Program-made: the position numbers and the translations under genes | The notes under the pieces: model-generated | Databases searched by the model: none | What the model saw: the letters and a program-made list of their open reading frames with translations, nothing else | Told to the model about the DNA's origin: nothing | Assembly: GCA_037833965.1 (NCBI GenBank) | Contig: AP031352.1 | Coordinates: 24,470,501 to 24,534,500 of the forward strand | DNA: 64,000 nucleotides | Origin: Marchantia polymorpha subsp. ruderalis | Lineage: Eukaryota > Streptophyta > Marchantiopsida > Marchantiales > Marchantiaceae | Direction: 5' to 3' | Shown: positions 33,401-45,678 of the stretch, piece by piece | How the letters are laid out: every line of letters starts with the position of its first letter | Position numbering within the stretch: position 1 is the stretch's first letter

Positions 33401-35308
33401 AAGCTTCAAAGCTGGAAGGGGTATTAGAGGAGTACTGGAGAGAAACCCTCAAACTCTAGTTGAGACCAAGATGGCGGCTAGGGAGATAAAGCACATTGGT
33501 AAGTACTATGATAGGTTGTGGAGAAAGAGTATGAATCCATTTCTTTGTTCATCCCCATTTGTTCTAGAGCAATGGAAGGAGAGTCAGCTAAGCATGTGAG
33601 TCAAGCTCCATATACTTTCATTCAGTAAGTACCAACCCTTAGCAACAAGTGAACCAGCACCTTTGTTAGCATTGCCGGCTCCTGTGGTAACCCACTTTTT
33701 GTTTTTGTGCGGAACTTAAACATTTTTGGAAAACAGTACCGCAGCAGCAACTGTAAATAGTAATCGGTACACTAAAATAGAGTAAAAATGGAAGATCGCG
33801 GGTCGCGGAGAATCCTAGAGAATCATCGAGTTGGGCGCAATGTCGGGGACAGGCACCCAGGCTCGAACAGACGGTTTCAACTGAGGGAGAGCGTCTCAGG
33901 CTCCTTCGGCAAAAGCTTTCTTGTTAAGGGATCTTCGGCGAAGCGCTTTCGGCGCAAGCAGGAGAAAGCGTCTTCGGCTCAGGCCCCTGCAGAAGAGCTT
34001 TCGCTGAGGACGTATGAGGCCTGGGACATCTGCGCCTTTGTTAAGGGAAAGCGAAGTCGTCGCCAGTCACTCGCCTTCGGCGATACGACTTCGGATATAG
34101 ACGCCTTCAGCAATAGAGTGAATTCCTCATAACTTTCTCAATTCGTAACGCCTTGACTTAGTTAAGGTCTTGTTGGAAAGAACTCAACACATTCGTTCTA
34201 ACAAGCCCAAGAACTCTTAAAACGGATAAGGGATCATTGAGTTATGAGTGTCGGAAGTTACTGATATGGGGCGCCTTCGGCGGAAGAACGCCTTCGGGGC
34301 AGCGCCTTCGGCGGTGTACTCCTTCGCCTGAACGCCTTCGGCGCCAGCGCATTGATATTAGGTCAACGCCTTTGGCGGTGTGACTTCAGCCGTACGCCTT
34401 CGGTGGACACGTGTGCCTTCGGCGGAACGGAGCACATGCGGCAAGAGCGCCTTCAGCAGGACAAGAAAGAACATCGGAAACGACAAGACGCATTGACTTT
34501 GGTCAGCGCCTTCGGCTGTACGCCTTCAGCGATACGGAGAAAGTAAATCGGAAACCGGCTAGGGACGAAGTCCTTCGCCGCCACGCGATGCGCGAGCAAG
34601 GCTAAGTCGACGGACAACGGCAGAATCGAATTCAAATTTCAGGCGTGGGAGTTCTCACAACGGCGGAGCGTGAAGCCGAGCGTGCGAAGGTGTAATAACC
34701 CACTAACGGCTAAAACTGCAATATAGTGGCAGAAAGGTCGAACCCACAGGGACAGAGGAACACACAGGGTACAAAGTGTCATGTTTAACAGACTATTGAG
34801 GAGTTTGAATTCTCAGGCGACTGTCACTCCCAGAAATACTGCAAGTGTCCACTCGGAGCGCACTCGGAGGTCGCACAGTGCAGCGTAACACATACACACA
34901 CACACACTTGAAACTACAGAAACACAACCCAGAGATCCGTTAGGACCTCTACTCAAGATTTCAAGGGGGAAGTCTCTCAAGAGTGCACTCAGCGAAGCTG
35001 CGGGTAGTGACTCCCAACTCCGGCTTTTACAACACTTCCACTAGCTTGCTGCTAGTGTAGGAAACCCGGGTTGGACTGCCTACTTCGGATCGAAGTCACT
35101 CATACGCGGTGAACAACACTCTCAACTCACAAAACACACAGAGAACACAGGTCCGCACTGAAGGACTCACTGAGAAACATTCCAGTAACACAATAACAGT
35201 CTATTGAAGAGTTTGAATTCTTAGGCACTTGTCATTCCCAGAAATACTACAGGGGTTACCCTGAAGGCACCTGCTACAGCGTAACCTGAATTTACAACCA
35301 AGGCTTAC

Positions 35309-36312
35309 ACGGCGTCAAAACAAGAAAACACCAAAAAGAGTACCTAAGCCTAGTTCGGCCGACATCCTTGGGGAAACTACCCCCAGTGACTCGGAACCAA
35401 ACCTGGTGCTTACAGTTCTACTAGATATTCCTTGCACGGACCCCCCTCGTGATTTAGAACCGACCGCCCGAGAAACGTCGACAGACACACCGATGGCGGA
35501 CGGACAAGCCAATGCGCGGCTACCTCAGCCGATTACTAAGCATTCCTATCCAAAGTATAAAGGGAGTGGGGATGATGACGACGCAGATTCCTACATTAAG
35601 TTGTTCGAATCAGTGTCCATTGCTAATCGCGAGATCCACGACGAGGACCGACTGCGGATCTTTCCAAGTCTTCTACGGAAGAAGGCACGAAGTTGGTACA
35701 ACCATGAGAGTATCGATCCGACTGGGTTGACAACATGGGCTCAGCTGAAGGAGAAGTTCCTTCGACGCTTCCGCGAGCTCGGCTACGACAGTCGGGTATT
35801 GACAAAGTTGCGTAACCTGCAGCGAGAGAAGAAGGAGAGTCTGCGTGACTACACTGAGAGATTTCTGGACCTCCTTGACAGAATACCGAAAACAGGACCA
35901 GGATCCCCTTTCTCGGTATAGCAAGCTGTGGATTGGTATGTGACCGGCTTAACTCGGGAGATGGAGACCTTTTGCCGACGCAGTAAGTGCGATACTATTG
36001 AGGATGTGATTGCATCGGCCGAAGCCTTCGAAACTTCCACTCTCAACCGAAGGGGGAGAGAGAGACGGGAGTCAAAGGAGCGAAAACCGAAGGGAGGGCG
36101 AAGACGACGCAGAGGTGCAACTCCGTCATCGGAAGAACCATCCTCGGACGAGAACCGTTCCTCATCCGAAGAAGAGGAAACCTCCTCGTCGAAGGAAGAG
36201 AAGAAGAGAAAGAAGCATGGGGCAGCGAAGAAGAAGGGCCCCCGACGAATGACTATGGACAGAGCGCCGGGAGACATAGCATCGAAGATGGAGACCCTTG
36301 TGAAGGACTTCG
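35309..36312 (+). pseudogene. Captured Ty3/gypsy gag segment inside copy E
   Basis: The frame is open from about 35310 to 36312 except for one stop at 35919-35921. It reads QPITKHSYPKYKGSGDDDDA, the retrotransposon gag core (LRIFPSLLRKKARSWYNHES, TTWAQLKEKFLRRFRELGY, TKLRNLQREKKESLRDYTER), then after the stop AVDWYVTGLTREMETFCRRS and a basic-acidic tail (KPKGGRRRRRG, SSSEEEETSSSKEEKKRKKH). It lies opposite to the strand of copy E. No zinc knuckle, protease or Pol is attached. The borders fall exactly where homology to other TIR copies stops, so this is a piece taken up by the element. Confidence 0.8.
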
Positions 36313-36335
36313 CGGATTTCCCACCGACGCCGAAG

Positions 36336-36351
36336 CGCCTGTGCACAGGCG
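36336..36351. repeat. Perfect 16-base palindrome, microrepeat unit
   Basis: CGCCTGTGCACAGGCG equals its own reverse complement. Units of this class (some with gcgcac or gcgtag in the centre) recur in copies D, E and F, for example several times between 39313 and 39445 and at 41520-41590, including inside the coding sequence of copy F. Confidence 0.9.
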
Positions 36352-37118
36352 CACGCCTGTGCGTAGGCGAACTTCGCGCCTACATCAAAACCCTATTTCG
36401 CCTGTGCGCAGGCGAACTTCCTTCGTCCGCGCATAGGACAAAACTTCTCCGCCTGTGCACAGGCAAAGAGTTGAGTATCTTACAACCTTCATAACTCCCG
36501 GATTCCTCATCCGTTGTTGGTGTTCTTGGGCTCGTTGGAATCAGCGCGTTGAGCTCTTTCCAACGAGACCCTAACTAAGTCAAGGTGTTTGGGGGTTGAC
36601 CTAAATATGAAGGATTTCCCTACCGCCGCGGACGCAGCGCCGAAGGCGGATTTTGCGCCTTGCGCCGTAGGGATCATACCTTCAGAGGTCGCAGGGAGGG
36701 TGATGCCCTTCCTCAACACTGCACCCAACTCCTAGATTCTACGAGGACCCTCGAAAATCTCTACGATCTTCCGAATTCACTCTGTCTTGATGCACCGAAG
36801 GCTATTTACATTGCTGCCGTGGTACCGTTTTCCAAAAATGTTTTAATTTCCTCAAAATTACCAAAAGTGGGGTACCACAGAAGGAGGCCGTTACGCCTCC
36901 AAGCCGGCGCTGCAATCAAGTGGGTCGACCCCCACTCCCGAATGTCGAACGGTGAAATCTTGATCGCCGAAGGCAAACGTCTCATTCTTGCAATTTTGAT
37001 TTTGATTTCGCTCGAGCGTCGACCGCGCAGCAGGGAATCGGCGGAGAGAAATTAGAGAGAGTTGTGACGAGCGAGCGTGCAGCAACTGAGTGCGCAGCCA
37101 GGGGGTTCTCACTAGGAA

Positions 37119-38874
37119 GTGGGCCGATTATGTGAAGGACGTCGAAGTCGATACCGACGAAGACGAAACGCCCGCCTGCACGCCACCAGCTCAACCGAGG
37201 GCGGAGGAAGAACCGCTCGCAGCACGAGTGCCGCGGAAGCGGAAGTGGGAAGGAGAGGCGGAGCAGAGCCAGCAATGCGATGCCGCTGCTTCCAATCGAA
37301 AGCGGACGATGCAGGAGCTCTGCAGTCGTCCCAAGTAGAAGGCCCGTAGGCTCGTCCTGCCGGCAAGCAGCGCAGAAACGGGAAGAGCTGCAGAGAGGAG
37401 AAACTCGCCATCATTGGGGGAGGATGCGAGTGCACGAACTTCAGAGAGGTCAGCGGATCCCCCTGCACCGAAGGCACGGACGCCTTCGGCGGAAGTAAGA
37501 AGGCCTTTGGGTCAAGGGAGACAACATGCGGCACCGACGAATGTGCCGACGACGGACACGTGCTTCGCTCCCGAGCAAGTACCAGCTGATGATTCGACTT
37601 CGTGTCAAGAGCCTTCGGCTCGAGTGCCTTCGGCGCAGTAGAGGACTGAGGAGGAGCCTTCCGCTCAACAGACTTCTGGTCAAGCGCCTTCGGCGATAGA
37701 AACCTTGCACGATACGCCTTCGGCATAGGCCCAATGTGAGAGATCGGCGACAGACGAAGGACGGAAGGAGGAGACACGTGTGCCTTCGACACAAGCGCCT
37801 TCGGCGGTAGCAGATCAGGCAGGAGAAGCTGACTTGTCGGGAGCCGGGTCTCCCACCGCATTAGACATTTTGGCAGGGAGTGGAGCGGCGGCCGCGGCAG
37901 CAGAAGCCACGCAACCCAACTCCCGGGAATCGCCGGGGAATACTGTAGCGACCGAGATCCTCAATTCGGAGGATGACGAGGATCAGTCGAGTTCGGAGGA
38001 GCAGGAAGAGGAGTTGGTGCAAGGCACGCCGACAGGAGTCTTATGCGAGCAGGTGGTACCCCTGCTGCGGTACCTTGATCGCAAGGTGGCGAAGTATGGT
38101 GATCCCCGCCATCGGGGGTCCTACGTCGAATTGGTGCGCAATCGGACGTGGACCAAGGTCAGGACAAGTCGTTTGTTGGCTTCCTTGCACGAGACAATCA
38201 AGGATTTGAAGTTGAAGAACGAGGCCCTGCGTGGACACCTCGCACTTTCGCGGAAGTTGCAGAAGGCGGTCAACAAGGTGCGTGATGAGAAGTTGGACGG
38301 AGCGGAGAAGGAATTTGTGAAGCAGCGGGAGAAGCTCGCGGAGGAGCTCGATTCTGAGCAAGCTCAGAATCGCATCTTGTCAGAGGAGCTCGTGCGACAG
38401 ACACGGTTGCTAGAGCAGTGTCAGAGCGCACGTCAAGCCGATGAGGAGTTAATTCGTTGCCCGCAATCGCAGTGAGGCGAATTGAGAGCGCAGTGTGCGG
38501 AGGCAAAGCTGCAACTGGTAGAGGTTGAAGGCGATCACCGGCGCGCGACAGATCGCACGCGGGAGGAGTTGGCAGAGCGAGTGAACTGTTGCCTCAGAGG
38601 TTACACTCACTGGAAAGTGGCTGCGCAGGAGAGAATCACACTACGCGGGTTAGAGATTTGTGCGGCGGAATTGATGTCGGATGACAATCGGAGCCGGCGG
38701 CGGGTCGCGAAGAGGTTAGATGCTTTTCTATCGAGGTCGCGGGACGCCATAGCGAAACTCAAGGCAAAGGTGACAGAGCTACTTTGGCGGCTAGGGTTGC
38801 GCAGCAGAGCCGACGACTGGTCGGGTAGGAAGTTAGTGCGCGGTAGTCCGTCGCGCAGGAGACATACCAGATGA
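37119..38874 (+). pseudogene. TIR-element protein, copy D, N-terminal domain deleted
   Basis: The conserved N-terminal domain is missing: leader sequence runs directly into YVKDVEVDTDEDETPACTPP. The Pro/Ser-rich middle (with PSAEV, PSAQ peptides) follows, interrupted by an in-frame stop near 37336 (RPK, stop, KARRLVLPASSAETG). The block VLCEQVVPLLRYLDRKVAKY, the coiled coil (EELVRQTRLLEQCQSARQ; then after a stop near 38475 EGDHRRATDRTREELAERV) and the end LGLRSRADDWSGRKLVRGSP are present. Copy F is inserted just after the end of the frame. Confidence 0.75.
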
Positions 38875-38901
38875 CATGGAGTGTAGTGCAGTGTAGAGTG
38901 T

Positions 38902-41900
38902 TGTGGTAACCCACTTTTGGTAATTTTGAGGAAATTAAAACATTTTTGGAAAACTGTACCCTGGCAGCAATGTAAATAGCCTTCGGTGCATCAAAACAGA
39001 GTGAATTCGGAAGATCGCGGATATTCTCGAGGGATCTCGTAGAATCTAGGAGTTGGGTGCAGCAGTAAGGACGGGCACCACCCTCCCTGCGAGCTCTGCA
39101 GTTAGGATCCCTACGGCGCAAGGCGCAAAACCCGCCTTCGGAGCTGCGTCCGCGGCGGTAGGGAAATCCTTCATATTTAGTTCAACCCCCGGACGCCTTG
39201 ACTTAGCTAGGGTCTCGTTGGAAAGATCTCGACGCACTGATTCCAACGAGCCCAAGAACGCCAACAGCGGATAAGGACTCCGGGAGTTATGAAGGTTGTA
39301 AGATACTCAGCTCTTCGCCTGCGCACAGGCGGAGAAGTTTTGTCCTATGCGCGGACGAAGGAAGTTCGCCTGCGCACAGGCGAAATAGGGTTTGAGGTAG
39401 GCGCGAAGTTCGCCTACGCACAGGCGTCCGCCTGTGCACAGGCGCTTCGGCGTCGGCAGGAAATCCGCCTTGGGCCCTAGAAATGCGCCTTGTGAGGTAG
39501 AAATTGTACGGCGCCTTCTGCGCCAGCGCAGCGCCGCGGACGAGCAAGGAGCCGCCAGAATAGTAAAATCCGTACAGACCGTACGGACGGGACGGATGGA
39601 TGCGCTCTTGGACGGACGGAGTTGCGGCGGCGGAAGCGCCGACGAAGAGACAAGGAACGGACAGTCTGGACGGGGACGATTGACCGCGGTCAACGCCTTC
39701 CGCGCCAGCGCATCGCCGCGGACGGAATTCGCCTGCGCACAGGCGAGCGCCTGTGCACAGGAGAATGAAGTTCCGCGCCGGCGGAGAATCCGCCGAGGAG
39801 TCCGCCTGCGCGCAGGCGGGAGTTGAACTTTTGTCCGACATGCGGACACACGCGCCGAGGCAGAAGAGGATTGGCTGAGGAGCGGTACGAACGAGTGTAC
39901 CGCGCAAGGCGGAAAACCCGCCTTCGGCGCTGCGCACCCATGTCCGCGGTGTAGTACGCTCGCGGAGTTCAAATTCGCCAATTCGAGCGTGAGAGTTTAA
40001 TCGGCGACGGCGGAGCGTGAAGCCGCGCGTGAGAGCGGAGACCGTTTCAGCGTAGAGCCGGCGTGGCCATCAATTGAGACGTCCTCCACGAGCAAGAGCC
40101 GACCATGACCTTCGACCGGGCGGCGGAGAGCGTCCCATTCTTGAATTTGCGATTCCATTCTCTAGTGTGAGCTGCGCGCGTCCATCTGCTGGCTGCTAAG
40201 CATTCTCGACATCGCCGCGCAGAGGATTTCTTGGTGATTGAGGGAGAAGTGAGTGCGCGTGATTTGGAATTGAGGGCGATTAGAGTTTGCCGAGGAAGAA
40301 AGGAGCTCGAGCGGAGCGGAAGTAGAATGAGCGGGCGGGCGAACTCCAAGAACGCAATGACGAGACCGGGCCGATTGCGGATGCTGCCGCTCCGTCTACC
40401 ACAGAACGGGCTGCGCGCTTTCGAGGAGCGCTTGATAGCATGAAAGCTCGATTTCTTGCTATGGGGATGGAACTACATCTGTGCGGATATGGTGCGCGAG
40501 TGGCTAGAGCCACAGGGACCACCCTCGCGCGGATTGCGTCCACATGTTGATCGGTGGACAGTCCAAGATTGGGCGCAGGCATTGGGGAGATGTGCCGGTA
40601 TGCCAGGGCACCTCCTCTTTGACATTGAGAGCATCAAGGTGACCAAGCAGGAAGAGGCGCAATTTGTGGAGCTGTTCAAGACCGGGAGGTCTACCAAGAA
40701 TGGGTACAGGACCCGCGATTACAAGGATCGATTCCGCCGGACTTTGTCCGCAGCGTTGATGCAATTACTGCAGCCACACCGCGCCTGCTACATCACATTG
40801 TGGCAGGTCTCTTTTGTGGAGTGCGTTATCGAGGGAACTCTAATTCACTGGGCGAGCATCCTGCACAGGGTGATGCGACAGCACGCTTTTGAGGAGAAGG
40901 GGGGAACTCTAAACCATCTCTCTCCTTTCCTCATCAATTTTTATCGACAGCGGAATTGTTTGACAGCGGCAGAGCTTGCGCGTTTTCCGCCGTTGTCCGT
41001 CGACCATCCCGGGAAGTATGTGCGGGAGAACGAGGTCGACACTGATGCAGAGGAGTCACCGACTTCTACTCCGTCAAGGCAGAGGGACGAAGGGAGGAAC
41101 AATCCTGCAGCACGAGCGCCGCGGAAGCGGCGATGGAGAGAGGAGTCCGAAGAGGAGCAGCATCAAGAACCCTCTGCTCCCATTCGACCGCGGCCGTTGT
41201 ACGAGTCATACAGCCGGCCGAAGCAGAAGGCGCGCAGACTGGTGTTACCAGCCAACAGCGCGGACACGGCGACGATTGCGACGGAGAAAGGAAGTGCGTC
41301 GCCAGAGAAGAATGAGGAAGCGCGGACGTCCACAGGAGCAACGGACCACGCTGCAGCCTCGACGGGCGAGAGGCCGCCTACGGGCCAAGGGCCTCCGGAG
41401 TTACCACGTGCGTTGCGGACAGGTGTTCCGTTTGCGCACAGACGAGACTCCGCGGACGGGCGAGCCTCCGCGGACAGACGACCACAAGCGGACGTAGACC
41501 TACGCCTACGCGTGGGAAGAAGCAGTCCGCCTTTGCACAGGCGCTCGCCTGTGCACAGGTCACCTCCACACGTGCCGCCTGTGCACAGGCAGGAATCACC
41601 CCCGTTCCAACGTAGGAAGGGGAAGGAGCCGGCGGAAGAGCCGCCTACGAGACACCGGCCTTCGGGGCCAGACCCTCCGGCGCACAACGCGTCGCGATTT
41701 GCGCCTTCGGCGCCAGGGCCTTCGAGCCGAGTAGATACGAGCAGGGAGCGTGCGGAGGCCGCACCATCGGCGGGTAATCCGCCGGTAGATGCGCCTTCGG
41801 CGGTAGGGCCTCAGGGCCAAGGGACATCGGGCGAGCGGCCCCCGGCCATGTCGCCTTTGGCGATGAACGTCCGCGGCGCTACGCCTGCGGCGGACAAGGC

Positions 41901-44248
41901 GCCGACATTTGCGCCTGCGCACAGGCCAAGCACAGCCCCCGCGGACCGATCGAGGGAGCAGCAACAGGCGGAGGAGCGGAGTGACTGTCCGCGGGATGAA
42001 ATTTCGGTGCGCGATGCGCAATCAAACCCCGCGCAGCCACCCTCCGCTCGATCGCCTTCGGCGGCGGACGTCGGCGGCAGAGAGGATACGGTAGACGACC
42101 AACAAGCGGGTGGCGAGGATGCAGCACGGGCACATTCGCCTACCGCCTTAGACATTTTCGCGAAGAGCAGCGAGGCTGCAGCAGTGCCTTCGCAGGCAGC
42201 ACACGTCGACGACGTGCAGCCCCACTCGGGTCAGTCGCCGACGCAATCAATGGCGACTGAAATTCTCCACTCGGATGATGAGGACGGAGGCTCCACCGAA
42301 GAAATGTCAGGAGCAGGGGACACCGAGGAGGAGGAGGAGGAAATTGTTGGAGCGCCAGCGGCGGCGCTCTCTGAGCAGGTGATTCCGTTGCTGAGGTACT
42401 TGGATCGCAAAGTCGATAAATACGCCGACCCACTTCAGCCGGGATCTTACATCGAGTTAGTGCGCAGGCGGACTCGCACTAAAGTCCACACCAGCAAGCT
42501 ACTAGCTAGAGTGGACCAGGAGTTGAGGGAATTGAAGGAGAAGCATGAATGCTTGTGGGGTCAGTATAAACTCAATCAGAAATTCTACAAGTACTCCGAG
42601 AAGGTGAGTGATGGGAAACTGGAAGAGCTCACCAAGGAGCAGGTGAAGGTCACGGAAGCACTAATTTCTGAGCAGGCCCAGAATCGGATTTTGTCAGAGG
42701 AGCTCGTGCGACAGACGCGGTTGTTAGAGCAGTGTCAGCTCGCACGACAGGCGGATGAGGGTGTAATCCGCGGGCTACAGTCAGAGTGTGGCGAATTGAG
42801 AGCGCAACGTGCTGAGGCCGAATCGCAATTAGTGGTAATTGAAGAGGATCGCAGGCGGGAGGCAGATTGCACAAAGGTGGAGACGGCGAGGCGTGTCGCC
42901 CACTGTCTCAAGGGCTACGCCCACTGGGAAGTGGCGGCGCAGGAGAAACTCACACTGCGTGAGTTTGAACTTCGCGCAGCCGGGTTGTTGTCAGGCGACA
43001 GCAGGAGTCGGCGGAAGGTAGCAAAGAAGCTCGACGCTTTTCTGTCGAAGGCGCGGGATACCATGTCCGCCCTCGAAGTGGAGGTGTCCGCGGCGTTGCA
43101 GCGATTGGGACTGCGCAGTCGAGCGGAAGACTGGCAGGGTAGGGAGTTAGTGCGCGGCAGTCCGACGCGCAGGAGACGTAGCACAGGTTCCGCGGAGTGT
43201 CGTGTAGCGTGGTTCCGTGCAGGCGTGTAGCGTAGTGCAGTGTAGTTCTAGTTAGGACTTAGAAGGTATAAAATAGTTCCAGGCGTTTTGCCTGGGGTTC
43301 TTTCCCAATTTCGGAAGTGCAGATCAGGAACTCATTTTCTCTGCGTGTTTGTGTCCTTAGTTCTGTCACCACGCAAGAGGAGCTACCACTTGGCGTTCCG
43401 CATTTTGTAGCTGAAGGCCTTCGGCCGAATGTTCAGAGCTAGTACATTGGTTAGAGACTTGAGTAGTTCGGATCTACACCTGCGGGTGATTGCCGATGCT
43501 CAGAGCCAGTGACTAGTTAGATACTTGAATAGTTTCGCCCCTACACCTTCGAGTGTTTGTTTCTGATTGTACTCCGTTGGGATTTTTCCCCTGAATGCCA
43601 AAGTGAAGTTTTGTTACTTCGTGTAAGCCTTGGTTGTAAATTCAGGTTACGCTGCAGCAGGTGCCTTTGGGGTAACCCCTTTTGTATTTCTAGGAATGAC
43701 AAGTGCCTGAGAATTCAAACTCTTCAATAGACTGTTATTGTGTTACTGGAATGTTTCTCAGTGAGTCCTTCAGTGCGGACCTGTGTTCTCTGCGTGTTTT
43801 GTGAGTTGAGAGTGTTGTTCACCGCGTATGAGTGACTTCGATCCGAAGTAGGCAGTCCAAACCGGGTTTCCTACACTAGCAGCAAGCTAGTGGAAGTGTT
43901 GTAAAAGCCGGAGTTGGAAGCCACTACCCGCAGCTTCGCTGAGTGTGCTCGCGAGAGACTTTCCCCCCCTGAAATCTTGAGTAGAGGTCCTAACGGATCT
44001 CTGGGTTGTGTTTCTGTAGTTTCAGGTGTGTGTGTGTGTGTGTGTGTGTGTTACGCTGCACTGTGCGACCTCCGAGTGCGCTCCGAGTGGACACTTGCAG
44101 TATTTCTGGGAGTGACAGTCGCCTGAGAATTCAAACTCCTCAATAGTCTATTAAACGTGACACTTTGTACCCTATGTGTTCCTCTGTCCCTGTGGGTTCG
44201 ACCTTTCTACCACTATATTGCAGTTTTAGCCTTTAGTGGGTTATTACA
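38902..44248 (+). mobile_element. TIR element copy F, best preserved, inserted in copy D
   Basis: The left TIR is TGTGGTAACCCAC at 38902-38914 and the right TIR gtgggttattaca at 44236-44248. AGTGT at 38897-38901 and 44249-44253 is a perfect 5-bp duplication, and the restored flank matches the gene end of other copies. Length is 5347 bp: left arm of 1.4 kb with many palindromes, a 967-codon gene with a single stop, and a 1-kb right arm with a GT run at about 44026-44051. It is the youngest-looking copy and the best model for the family. Confidence 0.92.
40327..43230 (+). CDS. TIR-element protein, copy F, open except for one UGA
   Basis: ATG at 40327 (or 40357, the one matching copies A and C) opens a frame that runs to 43230 with a single TGA at 40441-40443, where other copies have Arg (IARKL). 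Domains in order: a conserved N-terminal domain of about 200 residues (LRMLPLRLPQNGLRAFEERL, LDFLLWGWNYICADMVREWL, RTRDYKDRFRRTLS, YITLWQVSFVECVIEG, HLSPFLINFYRQRNCL); a Pro/Ser/Gly-rich middle of about 400 residues with PSAxG-like peptides; an acidic stretch (GDTEEEEEEIVGAP); then SEQVIPLLRYLDRKVDKYAD and a long coiled coil (EELVRQTRLLEQCQLARQAD) to WFRAGV. No transposase triad, helicase or zinc finger is evident. Function unknown; it may be a structural or DNA-binding protein of the element. Confidence 0.75.
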
Positions 44249-44907
44249 AGTGTTAGGTAGTTGGACTTAGAAGGAATAAAGTAGTTCAAGGCGTCTTGCC
44301 TTGGGATTTTTCCAGTTTCGGAAGTGCAGTTCAAGAACTCATTTTCTCTGCGTGTTTGTGTCCTTAGTTCTATCACCGCGCAAGATGAGCTACAGCTTGA
44401 CGAAGTTACCGCATTTTGTAGCCGAAGGCCTTCGGCCGAATACTTAGAGCTAGTGTGTTGGCTAGATAATTGAGCAGTTCGGACCTACACTTGGTGATTG
44501 CTGAATGCTCAGAGCTAGCGGACTGGTTAGATACTTGAGTAGTTCGGTCTTACACCTTCGGGTGACTGATCCTGTTTGTACTCCTTTGGGATTTTTCCCC
44601 TGAATGCCAACGTGAAGTTTTGTCACTTCGAGTAAGCCTTGGTTGTAAATTTAGGTTACGCTGTAGACGACGCCTTCAGGGCTAGCCTCTGCAGTATTTC
44701 TGGAATGACTAGTGCCTGAGAATTCAAACTCGTCAATAGACTGTTATGGTGTGACACTCGATCTTTTCTCAGTTGAGTTTCTTAGTTCGGTTCCTGTATT
44801 CTCTGCGCGTTTTGTGAGTTGAGTGTGTTGTTCACCGCGTGTGAGTGACTTCGGTTTGACGAAGGTACCGCAACCGAAGTAGGAAGTCCAACCCGGGTGC
44901 TCTGCTC

Positions 44908-45678
44908 TGTAAGACCAGATATTGCATGTGTGAAATAAAACTAGAATTAGCCAAGGAATAAATCATGGTTATGATAGTTATGACTAAATCTAGATAGTTA
45001 TGACTAAGTCTAGCTAGTTTAGCTATAATGTCTATACTTGGCGGAATAACTAGAGAAAATCTAGAAGATTTGAGTGAGCACTTCTATTTTGTCTTGTACA
45101 AAAGTCTAGATTCCAAGAGAAAAGACTTTTGAACTTCATGTTTAGTTTTGATTGGTTTGACTAAAGTAATGAGTATTCCATTGGTTAGACTAAGTCTTAT
45201 GTTGACTTAGTGGAAAGTGGAAGTTCTAGAAGTTGGAAATGCACAAATGGCATGTCGCCACCTCAATCTAGGGATTAGTAAACATCTAGAAGGTTTAGGG
45301 GGCCAATGGCATGTTGCCACATATTGATAACTAGTCAACCTTACTATGGTTTATCTTCGTAAAAGTAAGTTAGATAGAAATTACCATTTATTACTATGAT
45401 AAATTCTCAAGTAGTATATATAGAGAGGTAGGGAAGAGCCTCTCAAGCAAGTTTGGAGAGTTCATATGTAGAGACTTGTTTCATATATGAAAGAGTGACG
45501 AATTTTCAGTACCTTGGAGTGTCGATGAGTGTATGAGTTGGAGTGATACCTTGAGAGATTGTGTGAGAGGGTGTTTAGCTTATGAGTATGATGCGGAATC
45601 CTAGTCTTCTAGAATCATGATGAACTACCAAAAAGCCATCTGAGGTAAACCTGAGTGAGAGTCAGCCCGGAGGTTGCA
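44908..45678. mobile_element. Solo-LTR-like insert in the right arm of copy D
   Basis: A 771-base block interrupts the otherwise conserved arm (gctctagcag...ttaacaatccggagttgg in copy C). It begins TGTAAGACC and ends GGTTGCA, of the TG...CA type, and GCTC at 44904-44907 is repeated at 45679-45682. It is AT-richer than the host element, has a TATA-like agtatatatagagag near 45413 and codes for nothing. These traits fit a single LTR left after recombination, with a 4-base duplication; the parent element is not in the window. Confidence 0.6.

Larger units (their letters stand above)
34691..36879 (-). mobile_element. TIR element copy E, non-autonomous, carries a captured gypsy gag
   Basis: The right end TGTAATAACCCAC is at 34691-34703 and the left end gtggggtaccaca at 36867-36879. 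GAAGG at 34686-34690 and 36880-36884 is a perfect 5-bp duplication; joining the flanks restores the gcgtgcgaaggaggccgtta sequence known from other copies, so E inserted into copy D. The right arm is normal to about 35308 and the left arm from about 36312. Between them, in place of the element gene, lies a piece of retroviral-type gag. The left arm has palindromes such as CGCCTGTGCACAGGCG at 36336-36351. Confidence 0.9.
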
